Notes: a model not told the origin generated them from the sequence alone. A stretch of 64,000 nt of DNA from Marinicella litoralis (GCF_002591915.1 NZ_NIHB01000001.1:1120286-1184285); one strand, 5' to 3'. Positions 26,546-36,487 are shown, counted from the first letter of the stretch. Numbers and translations: made by a program.

Positions 26546-28914
26546 AAAGGCTGCTCCTTAAGTGAGTCAATGCGACATTCTTTGATGTTATATTCTACAC
26601 ACAAGTCTTGGTAATCTCGACGCATGAAACTCAGGGCACTCAGCTTTTTGGCCACGGCTTTGGCCTGTGCTGTTTTGCCCAACATCACCAACGCTGTGAA
26701 ATGGCTGTTCATGTAAGAAATTTCTTCTTGATCTGCAGCAATGGGGCCTATCACATTCAATGCTTTGGTAAACGTTTGTTGACTTTCTTGAATTAACCCC
26801 AATTGTTTTTGTGCCCTTCCCAAGGCCAATATGACAGTGACATATTCATTCAAGGCACCTTCATTTTCCGGGTCAAGCTGGATCAACTGTTCGCCCAATG
26901 CAATCCCTGCTTTGGCATAAGCCAAACTTTCATCCAGTCGGTTTAATTTTCGGTAGACATTGGCAATCACACCGTGGTCACCAACAAAATATTGCAGCAC
27001 CTGAAAATCTTTCGGATTGGACTCATACATTTCACGGTCCATGGCAAAAGTGGCTAAACAGGGTGCCAATAGTTTTTCCGTTAAATTGGCATCATAAAAG
27101 GTATTACACAATTTAAATTGGATGTCAGCCAAGTTGACTTTTAGTTTGGCATTATTACGCGCAGCTGGCATGGCATCTACCAAGCCTTGTTCCAACAATT
27201 TTATGGCTTGGGTTCTTTCTCCCAACCGCATGTGACCATCGGCATTTAAATAGATGGAACGCAATAATATACGCCATCGATCCGTGCCATCAGGTGTTGT
27301 TGTTGGCCCCTTACCTGGGGTTAAGTCTGCGGTTAATTGTTGGCCAATTTGGGTGGCTTTATATGCATATTGTTTGGTCAGTTCTAATTCGCCGGCGATT
27401 TTCAAAATATTCGCCGCTTTGATGTATGAATCGGCCATTCGGTACATGATTAATTCATCATCAGGTTGGCTTTGGTACAACCTTTGTAATTTTGTGATGG
27501 CCGTGCTGAGGGTAGACAAGGCTTGGGCTTGATCCCCTTTGTCACCAAAAACTTCTGCTATTTGAATCAAGGCAATGGCTGGCATGCCCTTCTTCAGTTT
27601 GATTTGTTCATCACTTAAATTGTCATAATATTGTAAGGCTTTGTTGGCTGTTGATTGCAACAGTTCGGTGCGACCCACTGCACGCAATCCGGTGTATAAA
27701 TCATTGAGCATGTAATCTACCAGTGACTCAGCTTGATTCCTCGCTTCAACGGCCCGATTGGTGGCTTGAATGGCCATGTTGCGTTCATGACTCAAATCCG
27801 CCGTGTATTTCCAACCACTGAGCACCACCAACAACGCAACCAGGGTAACTGCCAATGTTTTTAGTCTGCGTTTGGGTTTATCTATCATCCGGTTAATGAC
27901 TTCCAATGTCATCCTGGCAGAAGGTCGGTTGGCAGGAACGGGATCCAATAACTGTGTGATCAGTTGTTTTTTATCTTTAGAGAATGTTTCGGGAATTTGA
28001 ACGGAGGCTTCACTCGCACGTTTAAGCAAGTCCTTGGTGGTGGCATGTTGTGGATAAGGCTTTGTGCCACTCAGTAATTCAATCAAGATTAAGCCAAAAC
28101 TCCATATATCTGTGGCCGTAGTGGCGCGCACCCCTTGGGCTTGTTCCGGTGACATGTAACCCGGAGTGCCTGCTATTTGAGTCTGTTCAACCGAGGCTTG
28201 AACATCCATTTCTTCATGCAATGGAACATCGGTTGCTGAATGAGAAATGGGTTGAATTTTGGCCAAACCAAAGTCTAAAATTTTAACTTCACCTTGTTCG
28301 GTGATCATGATGTTGTCAGGTTTCAAGTCACGGTGGGCTATGCCTCGTTCATGCGCCGTGGTTAAAGCCATTAAAATACTTTGTGCCACCAACAGTGGCT
28401 GCGCAATAGATTGGTCTGTGATGGCTTTACTTAAGGTACAGCCGTCAAGGTACTCCAACACCAATATGTCATTATTTTGTTCAGTAAAAAAATCATGAAT
28501 TTGACAAATATTGGGGTGCTGCAAACTGGACAAGACTTGTGCTTCATTCAATAAGATGGCGCGTTGTTCAGTCGATAGATGTAGGTCGCTGTTCATGACT
28601 TTGACTGCCACTTTGCGCTTCAGCAGCTCATCCAAACCAACGTAAACATGCCCCATGCCACCGGATGCCAATAGCCGTTGAATTTTGATGCGACCAATTT
28701 GCTTTGGAATGACTTCGTCTTCAGTTGTTGTTGCTATTGGTAATATGTGCAGAAAATTTTCATTCATTTCAGTCGCCAATAAAGACTTAACTTCTGAAAG
28801 CAGATCTTGGTCTTCACCGCAAGCCATTTGTAAGTAGGCTGGTTGATCTGGCAGCGGTTGATCTAAGGTGTTTGCCAGGATGGTTTTTATTTGTTTGAAC
28901 CGTTCAGGTGTCAT
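26542..28914 (-). CDS. Ser/Thr protein kinase with TM segment and TPR-like tail (module 2)
   Basis: A 790-aa membrane kinase. The N-terminal linker is at 1-70. The kinase domain is about 74-345: glycine loop ASGGMGHV, Lys105 (VAVK), catalytic loop HRDLKPDN at 194-201 and DFG at 214-216. Unlike the other two kinases in the window it keeps a normal HRD. One membrane segment lies at about 352-369, followed by a coiled stretch and a helical TPR-like region to the end, predicted periplasmic. It shares a 4-bp overlap with the sigma gene. Confidence 0.9.
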   Translation of the reverse strand: MTPERFKQIKTILANTLDQPLPDQPAYLQMACGEDQDLLSEVKSLLATEMNENFLHILPIATTTEDEVIPKQIGRIKIQRLLASGGMGHVYVGLDELLKRKVAVKVMNSDLHLSTEQRAILLNEAQVLSSLQHPNICQIHDFFTEQNNDILVLEYLDGCTLSKAITDQSIAQPLLVAQSILMALTTAHERGIAHRDLKPDNIMITEQGEVKILDFGLAKIQPISHSATDVPLHEEMDVQASVEQTQIAGTPGYMSPEQAQGVRATTATDIWSFGLILIELLSGTKPYPQHATTKDLLKRASEASVQIPETFSKDKKQLITQLLDPVPANRPSARMTLEVINRMIDKPKRRLKTLAVTLVALLVVLSGWKYTADLSHERNMAIQATNRAVEARNQAESLVDYMLNDLYTGLRAVGRTELLQSTANKALQYYDNLSDEQIKLKKGMPAIALIQIAEVFGDKGDQAQALSTLSTAITKLQRLYQSQPDDELIMYRMADSYIKAANILKIAGELELTKQYAYKATQIGQQLTADLTPGKGPTTTPDGTDRWRILLRSIYLNADGHMRLGERTQAIKLLEQGLVDAMPAARNNAKLKVNLADIQFKLCNTFYDANLTEKLLAPCLATFAMDREMYESNPKDFQVLQYFVGDHGVIANVYRKLNRLDESLAYAKAGIALGEQLIQLDPENEGALNEYVTVILALGRAQKQLGLIQESQQTFTKALNVIGPIAADQEEISYMNSHFTALVMLGKTAQAKAVAKKLSALSFMRRDYQDLCVEYNIKECRIDSLKEQPL

Positions 28915-29001
28915 GGGTTTTTAAGCTGTACTTCCATTCAGTTTAACACAAACCTGCCCCATCACCCGTTCATTCATCCATGCCCTATTTAGAGCATCAA
29001 A

Positions 29002-30453
29002 TCAAAACTCCCAATAGGCAGGTATCAGCAGAATAAATAAGGTGAACAATTCAAGCCGACCAAATATCATGGCTATGGTCAAGATTGATTTACTGCCATC
29101 AGACAGGCTGGCATAATTCGAGCCAGCATCACCAAGGGCAGGGCCAAGGTTAGTCAGGCAGGCCAGTGAGGCGGAAAAAGCCGTGGTTAAATTTTCGCCC
29201 AAGCCAGCCAGGATGATGCCAAATACACAGAGCAGAAACAAAAATTGTACAAAGAACGCGGACACAGAATCCAGCACCCGGTAATTAACTGTCTTGCCAT
29301 TGATTTTTACCAGGTATTTGCCGTGTGGATGAATCAATCGATACAATTCGCGCATGCTCATTTTAAACAATAGAATCATGCGAATGACCTTGAAGCCACC
29401 TCCGGTAGAGCCTGCACAGCCACCAATGGTACTGAATAGAATCAATAACAAAGGCAAAGCCCCCGGCCATAAATGAAATGACTCGGTGGTGAATCCAGCA
29501 GTAGAACCTATCGAAACGGCTTGGAAAGTGCCCTGACGAAGGGACTCATAGAGTGAACCAGAAGTGTCGGTGAGGTAGAGTTGGAATGAGGTGGCTAATG
29601 AGGCCAAGGCCAAAAAGCCGATAAATACTTTAACCTCAGTGTCTAATAAATAAGTGCGAATAGAGGCCGATTTCCATGCCAAAAAATGTGAAGCAAAATT
29701 AATCCCAGCAATGATCATGAAAATCACTGCAATCATCTCAATCAACGAATTATTGAAGTGACCCATTGACGCGTTATAAGTAGAGAACCCACCGATTGAA
29801 ATGGTAGAAAATGCATGGCAAATCGCATCAAACATATTCATACCAGCCATGTAATAACTCAAAGTACACATGACAGTGATGCCTAAGTAAATGTACCACA
29901 ATGCTTTGGCAGTTTCAGTGATTCGTGGGGTCAGTTTTTGATCTTTCATCGGACCGGGTGTTTCAGCCCTAAATATTTGCATGCCCCCAATGCGCAACAT
30001 GGGCAACACGGCCACTGCCAAGACGATGATACCCATGCCACCAAACCACTGCAGCTGTTGGCGATAGTATTTGATGGAATGGGGTAATTCATCGATGTTG
30101 GTCAGGATGGTTGCACCGGTGGTGGTCAATCCAGATATCGATTCAAAAATGGCGTCGGTGACCGACAAATTCATGTAGTCAGACAAATACAAGGGTAAAG
30201 CACCGGCCAAACCTACAATCAACCAAGAGGCGCCCACGACCAGAAAACCACTGCGAATCTTGAGTTCTGCATGGATGTTTCGGTACATGAAAAAGGGCAC
30301 GGCGCCAATCAGTGCCAAGGTACCAAAGCCTTCGATAAATGGCCAGACATCACCGTCTTGATAAATGTAACCAACCAAGGCCGGAGGCAACATCATGGAG
30401 CTGGCTACCAGAAGCAGCAGGCCGATTATTTTTGCGATCAGGCGTGGATTCAT
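29002..30453 (-). CDS. trkH: Trk potassium uptake protein TrkH
   Basis: A 483-aa inner-membrane K+ channel subunit with repeated pore loops. Visible landmarks are SGLTTTGATIL, FSTISIGGFSTYNAS, SIGSTAGFTTESF and the last pore segment CLTNLGPALGD; the glycines of these loops line the selectivity filter. It works with TrkA, encoded 4 bp upstream. The end of the operon has no visible terminator in the 87 bp to the kinase start. Confidence 0.95.
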   Translation of the reverse strand: MNPRLIAKIIGLLLLVASSMMLPPALVGYIYQDGDVWPFIEGFGTLALIGAVPFFMYRNIHAELKIRSGFLVVGASWLIVGLAGALPLYLSDYMNLSVTDAIFESISGLTTTGATILTNIDELPHSIKYYRQQLQWFGGMGIIVLAVAVLPMLRIGGMQIFRAETPGPMKDQKLTPRITETAKALWYIYLGITVMCTLSYYMAGMNMFDAICHAFSTISIGGFSTYNASMGHFNNSLIEMIAVIFMIIAGINFASHFLAWKSASIRTYLLDTEVKVFIGFLALASLATSFQLYLTDTSGSLYESLRQGTFQAVSIGSTAGFTTESFHLWPGALPLLLILFSTIGGCAGSTGGGFKVIRMILLFKMSMRELYRLIHPHGKYLVKINGKTVNYRVLDSVSAFFVQFLFLLCVFGIILAGLGENLTTAFSASLACLTNLGPALGDAGSNYASLSDGSKSILTIAMIFGRLELFTLFILLIPAYWEF

Positions 30454-30457
30454 AGCT

Positions 30458-31834
30458 TTACAAGAAGGAAGCGTCTACTTCGAACAGACGTTTCAAATCG
30501 TTGATGTTGCGTTTATCGGTGACAAACATGATTAAATGGTCTTTGTTTTCAATCACTACATTGCGGTGTGCCATGATGACTTGATTGGCGCGGATGATGC
30601 CGCCGATGTTACAGCCCGGTGGCAGGTTGATGTCTTGTATCATTTTACCCACCACTTTAGATGAAGAGCTGTCGCCGGTGACTTCTACTTCAATGGCTTC
30701 AGCAGCACCAGAACGCAATGAGTGAACCCGGGCCGTGTAGTCGCCGCGGACATGAGCCAAAATACCACCCATGGTGATGTGTTGTGGAGAAATGGCGATG
30801 TCAATGGTGTCTTTTTCAATCAACTGTGCATAGTTTTGTTTGTTGATCAGGGTCAGCACTTTTTTTGCGCCCATTTTTTTCGCCATCAGTGCCGATAATA
30901 AATTCGCTTGGTCGTCATTGGTCAGCGCACAGAATATGTCGGTGTGACTGATGTTTTCTTCATTCAACAATTCTTCTGAAGTACAGTCTCCACGGATGAC
31001 CAAGGCTTTGGTCAACTCTTCTGCGATGAACCTTGATCTGGCTTTGTTGTATTCAATGATTTTAACAGAATGTTCTCGTTCTAAAGCTTTGGCTAAGTTA
31101 AAACCGATGTTTCCGCCCCCTGCCAAGATGATTTTGTAACTGCTTTTCTCCGTTTTTTGCCATGATTCCATGATTTTACTGATGTGTTTTCTGGCCGCCA
31201 GAAAAAACACCACATCATTGGCTTTGAGCACGGTATCGCCGTCTGGGAACACTGATTTATTCTTGCGGAATATGGCTGCCACCCGCGCATCCACATTTTC
31301 CGGCAATAAGCTGCTGAATTCCCTCAGTTGTTGATCAATCAATGGACCATTCTTTTTCACTTTGATGGTGACCAATTGAGCCAAACCACCGGCAAAATCC
31401 ATTACCTGTAATGCACCGGCATACTCAATCAAGCCTTTGATGTGTCTGGTAACCAATTGTTCTGGTGAAATGTGAAAGTCAATGGGTACATGCTCATGCT
31501 CAAACATTTCTGGGTGAGATGCATATTCTGCTTCACGAATCCTGGCGATTTTTGTTGGTGTATTGAAAATACTGTAACAAACTTGGCAAGCCACCATATT
31601 GACTTCGTCCGAATTGGTTAATGCAACCACCATATCGGCATCATTGGCACCGGCGCGTATCAACACCGACGGATGTGAAGCATGTCCGTGTACGGTTCTG
31701 ATGTCCAATTTGTTTTGCATGTCTGCCAATCGTTCCAGGTCCGTGTCTACCACAGTAACGTCGTTGTTTTCATGCGATAAATGTTCGGCTATCGAAGAAC
31801 CCACTTGACCGGCACCTAGGATGATGATTTTCAT
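30458..31834 (-). CDS. trkA: Trk potassium transporter regulatory protein TrkA
   Basis: A 458-aa cytoplasmic regulator with two RCK units in tandem. The first NAD-binding motif is IIILGAGQVGSSIAEHL at the N-terminus and the second is IILAGGGNIGFNLAKAL at about residue 233; each is followed by a TrkA-C domain. It gates TrkH in response to nucleotides. It overlaps the NtrX-like gene by 4 bp (ATGA) and is followed by trkH, an arrangement seen in many gammaproteobacteria. Confidence 0.95.
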   Translation of the reverse strand: MKIIILGAGQVGSSIAEHLSHENNDVTVVDTDLERLADMQNKLDIRTVHGHASHPSVLIRAGANDADMVVALTNSDEVNMVACQVCYSIFNTPTKIARIREAEYASHPEMFEHEHVPIDFHISPEQLVTRHIKGLIEYAGALQVMDFAGGLAQLVTIKVKKNGPLIDQQLREFSSLLPENVDARVAAIFRKNKSVFPDGDTVLKANDVVFFLAARKHISKIMESWQKTEKSSYKIILAGGGNIGFNLAKALEREHSVKIIEYNKARSRFIAEELTKALVIRGDCTSEELLNEENISHTDIFCALTNDDQANLLSALMAKKMGAKKVLTLINKQNYAQLIEKDTIDIAISPQHITMGGILAHVRGDYTARVHSLRSGAAEAIEVEVTGDSSSSKVVGKMIQDINLPPGCNIGGIIRANQVIMAHRNVVIENKDHLIMFVTDKRNINDLKRLFEVDASFL

Positions 31835-33162
31835 GATTTATCCATGTTCTTGGGGTTGATGTCTAAGGACCTGAGTTTGCGGTACAAATTGGTTCTTTCC
31901 ATGCCTGATATTTTGGCCAAATCACCCACCTTGCCTTCGACAGATTTTAAATGATATAAAAAATAATCACGTTCAAATTCTTCCCGAGCTTCTCTGAGTT
32001 CCAAGTCATATCGGGTGTTCTGTGATGTGTTGGTTCTGTCTAAGCTTGTTTGCTCTAGGATATCAATCACTTCTTGTAATTGAATTTCTGCCTCACCTTC
32101 ATGCAGTTGCAGCTGTCTCACCAAATTTTTCAATTCTCTTAAATTACCTGGCCAATCATAATTTCTCAGGTGATTCTGAGCAGCGAATGACATTTTCCGG
32201 TAAGGGGTTTGTTCTTGGTCGGGTAAAAAGTTAACGTAAAAATTTAATAATTCTGGGACGTCTTCCGCCCGTTCGGCAAGGGTGCAAACTTGCACAGTGA
32301 ATTCAGTAATGAAATCATACAACTCTCGATTGAAATCACCGCCGGCCAACAAAGCTTTGATGTCTTGCTGAGAGGTTGACAGGACTTGTATTGGATTACT
32401 TTGGTGTGGTTTTTGCCATTTCTTTAAATGAATGAGCAATTTTGCTTGTTGTACTTCCGTCAGGCAGTCGATGTTGGTCAGTATCAGCGAGCCCGATTTG
32501 AAATCATTGATGATTTTCTGTGTTTTTTGTTCTAAAGTTTGCTCGATGTTGGCATCGGTTAAACTGAGGCTGTCAATGATAACCGCTGATTGGTTTTCCA
32601 GTTGTCTTTGGTTGTGCAACAGTAAGGCGAGGGTCAGCTTGCCGGTGCCACTGTCTCCAACAAACAAGGTGTTGGTTTTGGTTTTGCTCAGTTTTTTGAT
32701 ATTGGCGCGCAATTCATTGGCTGCCATTGAGCCGCCAATGGGTTCAAAAATTTGCCATTTGGCATCGGTATTTTGATTGTCTTGTTGTTTTTGATTTTGC
32801 GCCAAAGTGGTTTCAATGGTTTGTAACAGTTTGGCCAATGAAATGGGTTTTTCTACAAAGTCTTTGGCCCCCATTTTAGTCGCTTCTATGGCTGTTTCAA
32901 TGGTTCCATGGCCAGACATCATGACCACTGAAAAGGGCATGTTTTGATCATGGTTCCATTCTTTCAATAAACTGATTCCATCAATGTCAGGCATCCAAAT
33001 ATCCAACAGCACCAAATCAGGTGAAATTGAATTCAATTGAATTTTGGCGTCCTCGCCACCTTCAGCAATTGAGACTTGGTATCCTTCATCCGCCAAAATT
33101 TCAGAAATTAAATTCCTGATGTCTGGTTCGTCATCTACGATCAATATATGCGATTGGCTCAT
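31831..33162 (-). CDS. NtrX-like response regulator with degenerate AAA+ domain
   Basis: A 443-aa regulator laid out as receiver (1-125), AAA+ (about 145-330) and Fis-type helix-turn-helix (about 395-440). The receiver is normal (VDDEPDIRN; LVLLDIWMPDIDG with the phospho-Asp; KPIS). The AAA+ domain keeps a Walker A (GDSGTGKLT), but the segment that should hold GAFTGA is missing, the Walker B acids are replaced (SGSLILTNID where family members read GTLFLDEI), and the arginine-finger region reads FNRELYDFIT. It therefore probably cannot drive sigma-54 open complex formation. The usual NtrY kinase gene is not next to it; DUF1820 is. Confidence 0.85.
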   Translation of the reverse strand: MSQSHILIVDDEPDIRNLISEILADEGYQVSIAEGGEDAKIQLNSISPDLVLLDIWMPDIDGISLLKEWNHDQNMPFSVVMMSGHGTIETAIEATKMGAKDFVEKPISLAKLLQTIETTLAQNQKQQDNQNTDAKWQIFEPIGGSMAANELRANIKKLSKTKTNTLFVGDSGTGKLTLALLLHNQRQLENQSAVIIDSLSLTDANIEQTLEQKTQKIINDFKSGSLILTNIDCLTEVQQAKLLIHLKKWQKPHQSNPIQVLSTSQQDIKALLAGGDFNRELYDFITEFTVQVCTLAERAEDVPELLNFYVNFLPDQEQTPYRKMSFAAQNHLRNYDWPGNLRELKNLVRQLQLHEGEAEIQLQEVIDILEQTSLDRTNTSQNTRYDLELREAREEFERDYFLYHLKSVEGKVGDLAKISGMERTNLYRKLRSLDINPKNMDKS

Positions 33163-33485
33163 TGTTGTGGTCCTGGTTGGTTGCTCAATGGTGTAACAAC
33201 AGCATTGGGTTTCAGTGGTTTGATTTTACATGATTTTTTGTGTTTAACCTCTTCAACTTTCAAAACATGTGCCAAAGGGATGTGTAAAACCTCAACATCT
33301 TTGAATTCATGTTTTAACTGTTCCTCTATAGGGTCTATCACCACGCCCTCTGACAAATCAAATAAAATGCCAGAAATACTCATGAAACCCAACAATGAAT
33401 CGGTGACAATCTGTTTGGCGTACAGTTCATAGACCTGATTTTGATTGATGTAATTGATGCGGTACAGGTTTGGTTTGATTTTCAT
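33159..33485 (-). CDS. DUF1820-family protein
   Basis: A 108-aa soluble protein that fits DUF1820 from memory: YRINYINQNQVYELYAKQI, GFMSISGILFD, VVIDPIEEQLKHEF and HIPLAHVLKVEEV. The function of the family is not known. The gene overlaps the NtrX-like gene by 4 bp, which suggests a co-regulated product. The family usually sits in gammaproteobacterial housekeeping operons. Confidence 0.85.
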   Translation of the reverse strand: MKIKPNLYRINYINQNQVYELYAKQIVTDSLLGFMSISGILFDLSEGVVIDPIEEQLKHEFKDVEVLHIPLAHVLKVEEVKHKKSCKIKPLKPNAVVTPLSNQPGPQQ

Positions 33486-33518
33486 TTTCTCGTGATAATG
33501 GGTATTGATCGTAATTGA

Positions 33519-34151
33519 TTATTTTACAAACCAAGCCAACAAAAAACCAGTTGTAAAACCCATGATGTGACTGATCCACGCAATGTCATAGGAAGGGTGG
33601 GGTTGAAACTGTAAAATAATCTGTACCACCAACCACAACATAATCACCACAGCCAAAGGCATGGAGGTTTTCTGCAAATACAGACCTATGGGAAGGATGA
33701 AGTCAATTTTCTTACGTGGAAACATGACCAGCCACACACCTATCAGGCCCGAAACGGCGCCGCTGGCACCAATCAATAAATTATCTTGGCCTTGCAGAAA
33801 TAAACTGGCGGCTAAATTGCCAACCAAACCACAGGTCAAAAAGAGGAAAATAAACTTCTGACCACCAATCACCTTCTCGATGGAAAATGCCAGCAATAAA
33901 AAGATTGAATTGTTGATGATCCAATGCAGCCAGTTTCCATGCAAAAAAGTGGCAGTGATTAAGCGCAACAACTCCAGTGGCTGCTGTTGTATCAGGCTCC
34001 AATAAGTGTTGGTGTGAATGGCATACAGTTCCATCAATTTAGGTTGATAAGCCGTGAATTCTGTAATGATCAAAAAAAACAAAAAGGCCAATGTCAGTAA
34101 CATCGACACGTAGGGGAAATAAATGGGTTTTTGGTTGGAAAAATTAATCAC
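33519..34151 (-). CDS. Rhomboid-family intramembrane serine protease
   Basis: A 210-aa membrane protein with six predicted membrane segments. The catalytic dyad is visible: Ser130 in GASGAVSG and His195 in ISHIMGFTTGF. The HGNWLHWIINN segment supplies the conserved His and Asn of the oxyanion region. The start is GTG, overlapping the stop of the gspB-like gene (GTGA). It cleaves membrane proteins within the bilayer; the substrate is unknown. The coupling to GspA/GspB is unusual enough to note. Confidence 0.9.
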   Translation of the reverse strand: MINFSNQKPIYFPYVSMLLTLAFLFFLIITEFTAYQPKLMELYAIHTNTYWSLIQQQPLELLRLITATFLHGNWLHWIINNSIFLLLAFSIEKVIGGQKFIFLFLTCGLVGNLAASLFLQGQDNLLIGASGAVSGLIGVWLVMFPRKKIDFILPIGLYLQKTSMPLAVVIMLWLVVQIILQFQPHPSYDIAWISHIMGFTTGFLLAWFVK

Positions 34152-34978
34152 TTAGGAATTAAAAATTCAATGCCCGCAAATGCAACCACAATACCCTCAG
34201 GAACAATGTCTTGTATGGTGACAGCGTCATCGATGGTGTCGCCAATGTTGAACCTTTCGCCATTGATCAGAACCATCCTGTTTTCAGCTTCTGGATCATA
34301 TATATGTATATTGATTTTGATGTTTGGGATGTCTTTGCGGATGGCATATTCAATTTGGTGAATCAACAAATAGTCTTGTTTTAAACTGGGTTCTAGGCTT
34401 TGATCTCTGGAGCCCTCTTTGTCACTGTGTATAGCAACTTTGGTCTCAGATTCATCTGCTGTGGTTATTGGCTTGATGGTCGGGCCTTTGTTGACAGGCA
34501 ATAAGGTGTCAACTTCATTTTCCTTGGTTTTACGTTCAGTCAAAACGGTGTTTTGTTTGATTGGTATGATGGCCGCTGTGCTGTTTTCGGAATCGGTCAC
34601 AGGTTGAGTCGCTGCTTGTGTCAATTGCTTACTTTTTGCTTTGATTTCGCTTTGTTTTGGTGGCACCAATTGGTTCACTTTGGCCTTTTGGTCAGAGGTG
34701 TTTTTGGCCTGCTTGTTCGCTTGGACCTCATTGGCCACAAGTGGCTGTCCATTGGGTTCGGGGCTTGCTTGGAAACGGTTGATTATGGTTGAGTGCCAGC
34801 CTTGTTGCCAGGCGAAAACTGCCAAAGCAATTAATAATAAAACCGCTACCAATAGCCAAAAACCACGCCGACTTTTCTGGCTGGTTGCTTCGCTGAAATT
34901 GATGTGATTCACATCAGAGTTATTTTCGTTGTTTCTGTTTTGGTCTGACTTTTTTAACGCATCGATGATTGAAGACAT
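34148..34978 (-). CDS. gspB: General secretion pathway protein GspB-like
   Basis: A 276-aa inner-membrane protein. It begins MSSIIDALKKSDQNRN, the conserved N-terminus of GspB/ExeB. One membrane segment lies at about 40-57. A low-complexity periplasmic linker follows, then a C-terminal domain of about 70 residues (LIHQIEYAIRKDIPNIKINI ... GIEFLIPK) that matches the T2SS-B domain. GspB works with GspA to insert the secretin through the peptidoglycan. It lies 3 bp downstream of gspA. Confidence 0.85.
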   Translation of the reverse strand: MSSIIDALKKSDQNRNNENNSDVNHINFSEATSQKSRRGFWLLVAVLLLIALAVFAWQQGWHSTIINRFQASPEPNGQPLVANEVQANKQAKNTSDQKAKVNQLVPPKQSEIKAKSKQLTQAATQPVTDSENSTAAIIPIKQNTVLTERKTKENEVDTLLPVNKGPTIKPITTADESETKVAIHSDKEGSRDQSLEPSLKQDYLLIHQIEYAIRKDIPNIKINIHIYDPEAENRMVLINGERFNIGDTIDDAVTIQDIVPEGIVVAFAGIEFLIPK

Positions 34979-34981
34979 GGT

Positions 34982-36487
34982 TTACTCTGTTAAATTAGGT
35001 CCTTTATAAGCTTTCAGTGACAGTGCCATCTGGGTTTCTTTGCCGATGATTCCATCTGCCAATAAGCCGTTACTGGATTGGAAGTCGATGATCCAATCAT
35101 TCAATTCAGTGGCTGGTAAATTGGGGTTGTTGTCAATGACTTTAGCCACGTTCAATGCCCACCCATTGACTGTCGAGCTTATTGTATCATCAATCAGTTC
35201 ACTCGCCATTGGCCACAAAACAAAATAATGACCAAACCAGCGTTGGTTGATTAAGCTGTGGTCAAAGGCTTGTTCTCCTGTGGTTGTGACCAGGGTCGCG
35301 GTATTGGAATCAATGCGAATCAGCAACGCCAACTGACCTTGATTGAGCTCAAGCAAGACCGGGGTGTTTTGTTGTTGGATTTGAGTGAGGTTGCCTTGTT
35401 TTCGCAAACAGCCCATGCCAATGGTTGAGACATCAGGGCAACGGTTTTCATTCCAAATCAAGCTTTGGTCCGCTTGCCATAAGGACAGGTATTTTTGCCA
35501 ACTGATGGATTGAATGGGCAGGTCAATTTTAACCTCTGCTTGTTGCAGCTGTTGCGGGTGTGTTACTTCTTGTTGAGGCTGTGGCTTGGTTGTTGGCCAC
35601 AGCCAATAACTGACAAAGAGGATGGCCAATACCACCAGGGTCAACAGCAGTTTTGGTTCTGGGCCTTGTTTTTGATCAGGATACACTTCTTGGATGGCTT
35701 GTCGAACATGGGTTGAACCCACCGAAGGCGATTCTTTGGCAAAGGCCACCAACAAAGCGCGGTCGCAAAGCACATTGATCAATCGAGGAATGCCTTGTGT
35801 TTGCTTAAATATTTTTTTAATGGCGGCGTTTGAAAACAATTCTTTTGGCCCACCCGAAACGGCCACTCTGTGTTTGATGTATTGAATGGTTTCGGCATTT
35901 GACAAAGGTTGTAAGTGGAAACGGGAAGTGATTCTTTGCGCCAATTGACGTAAATCTTTGCGTTGCATCAATTGTTTTAACTCAGGTTGGCCAATCAAGA
36001 TTATTTGCAATAATTTTTGTTGGTCAGTTTCTAAATTAGTCAACAAGCGCAGTTGTTCTAAAGTGTCTCTGGGAATATTTTGTGCTTCATCAATAAGGAT
36101 TAAAGTGTTTTTACCATCGGCCCACCACAGCAACAGCTTTTCATTCAGTTTTTCAACCATGGCATTGAGTTTGCCCTTAATTCCACGGGTAGAGATTTTG
36201 AACTCTTTGAATATATTTTCCAACAATTCTGTGGGCGTGATGTTGGGATTGAGGATCAATGCGGCGTGGGTGTCGGTTGGCAACTTTTGTAAAAATAATC
36301 GGCTGATGGTGGTTTTTCCAGTGCCCACCTCACCGGTTAATTGAACAAAGCCAGCGCCGCCACCACGCGTCACACCATAAATCAAATGGGCCAAAGATTC
36401 TTGGTGTTTTTCACTTAAATACACAAACTCCGGATCAGGGGTGATCGAGAACGGTGCTTGTTGTAAATCAAAAAACTCTAAATACAT
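34982..36487 (-). CDS. gspA: GspA/ExeA-type ATPase with C-terminal peptidoglycan-binding domain
   Basis: A 501-aa protein. It begins MYLEFFDLQQAPFSITPDP, the ExeA signature. The AAA ATPase domain has Walker A GEVGTGKTT (about residues 50-58) and Walker B TLILIDEAQN. A membrane segment is at about residue 280, then a periplasmic part that ends in a peptidoglycan-binding domain (DFQSSNGLLADGIIGKETQ). It remodels or senses the cell wall so that the type II secretin can assemble. No other gsp genes are in the window. Confidence 0.9.
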   Translation of the reverse strand: MYLEFFDLQQAPFSITPDPEFVYLSEKHQESLAHLIYGVTRGGGAGFVQLTGEVGTGKTTISRLFLQKLPTDTHAALILNPNITPTELLENIFKEFKISTRGIKGKLNAMVEKLNEKLLLWWADGKNTLILIDEAQNIPRDTLEQLRLLTNLETDQQKLLQIILIGQPELKQLMQRKDLRQLAQRITSRFHLQPLSNAETIQYIKHRVAVSGGPKELFSNAAIKKIFKQTQGIPRLINVLCDRALLVAFAKESPSVGSTHVRQAIQEVYPDQKQGPEPKLLLTLVVLAILFVSYWLWPTTKPQPQQEVTHPQQLQQAEVKIDLPIQSISWQKYLSLWQADQSLIWNENRCPDVSTIGMGCLRKQGNLTQIQQQNTPVLLELNQGQLALLIRIDSNTATLVTTTGEQAFDHSLINQRWFGHYFVLWPMASELIDDTISSTVNGWALNVAKVIDNNPNLPATELNDWIIDFQSSNGLLADGIIGKETQMALSLKAYKGPNLTE

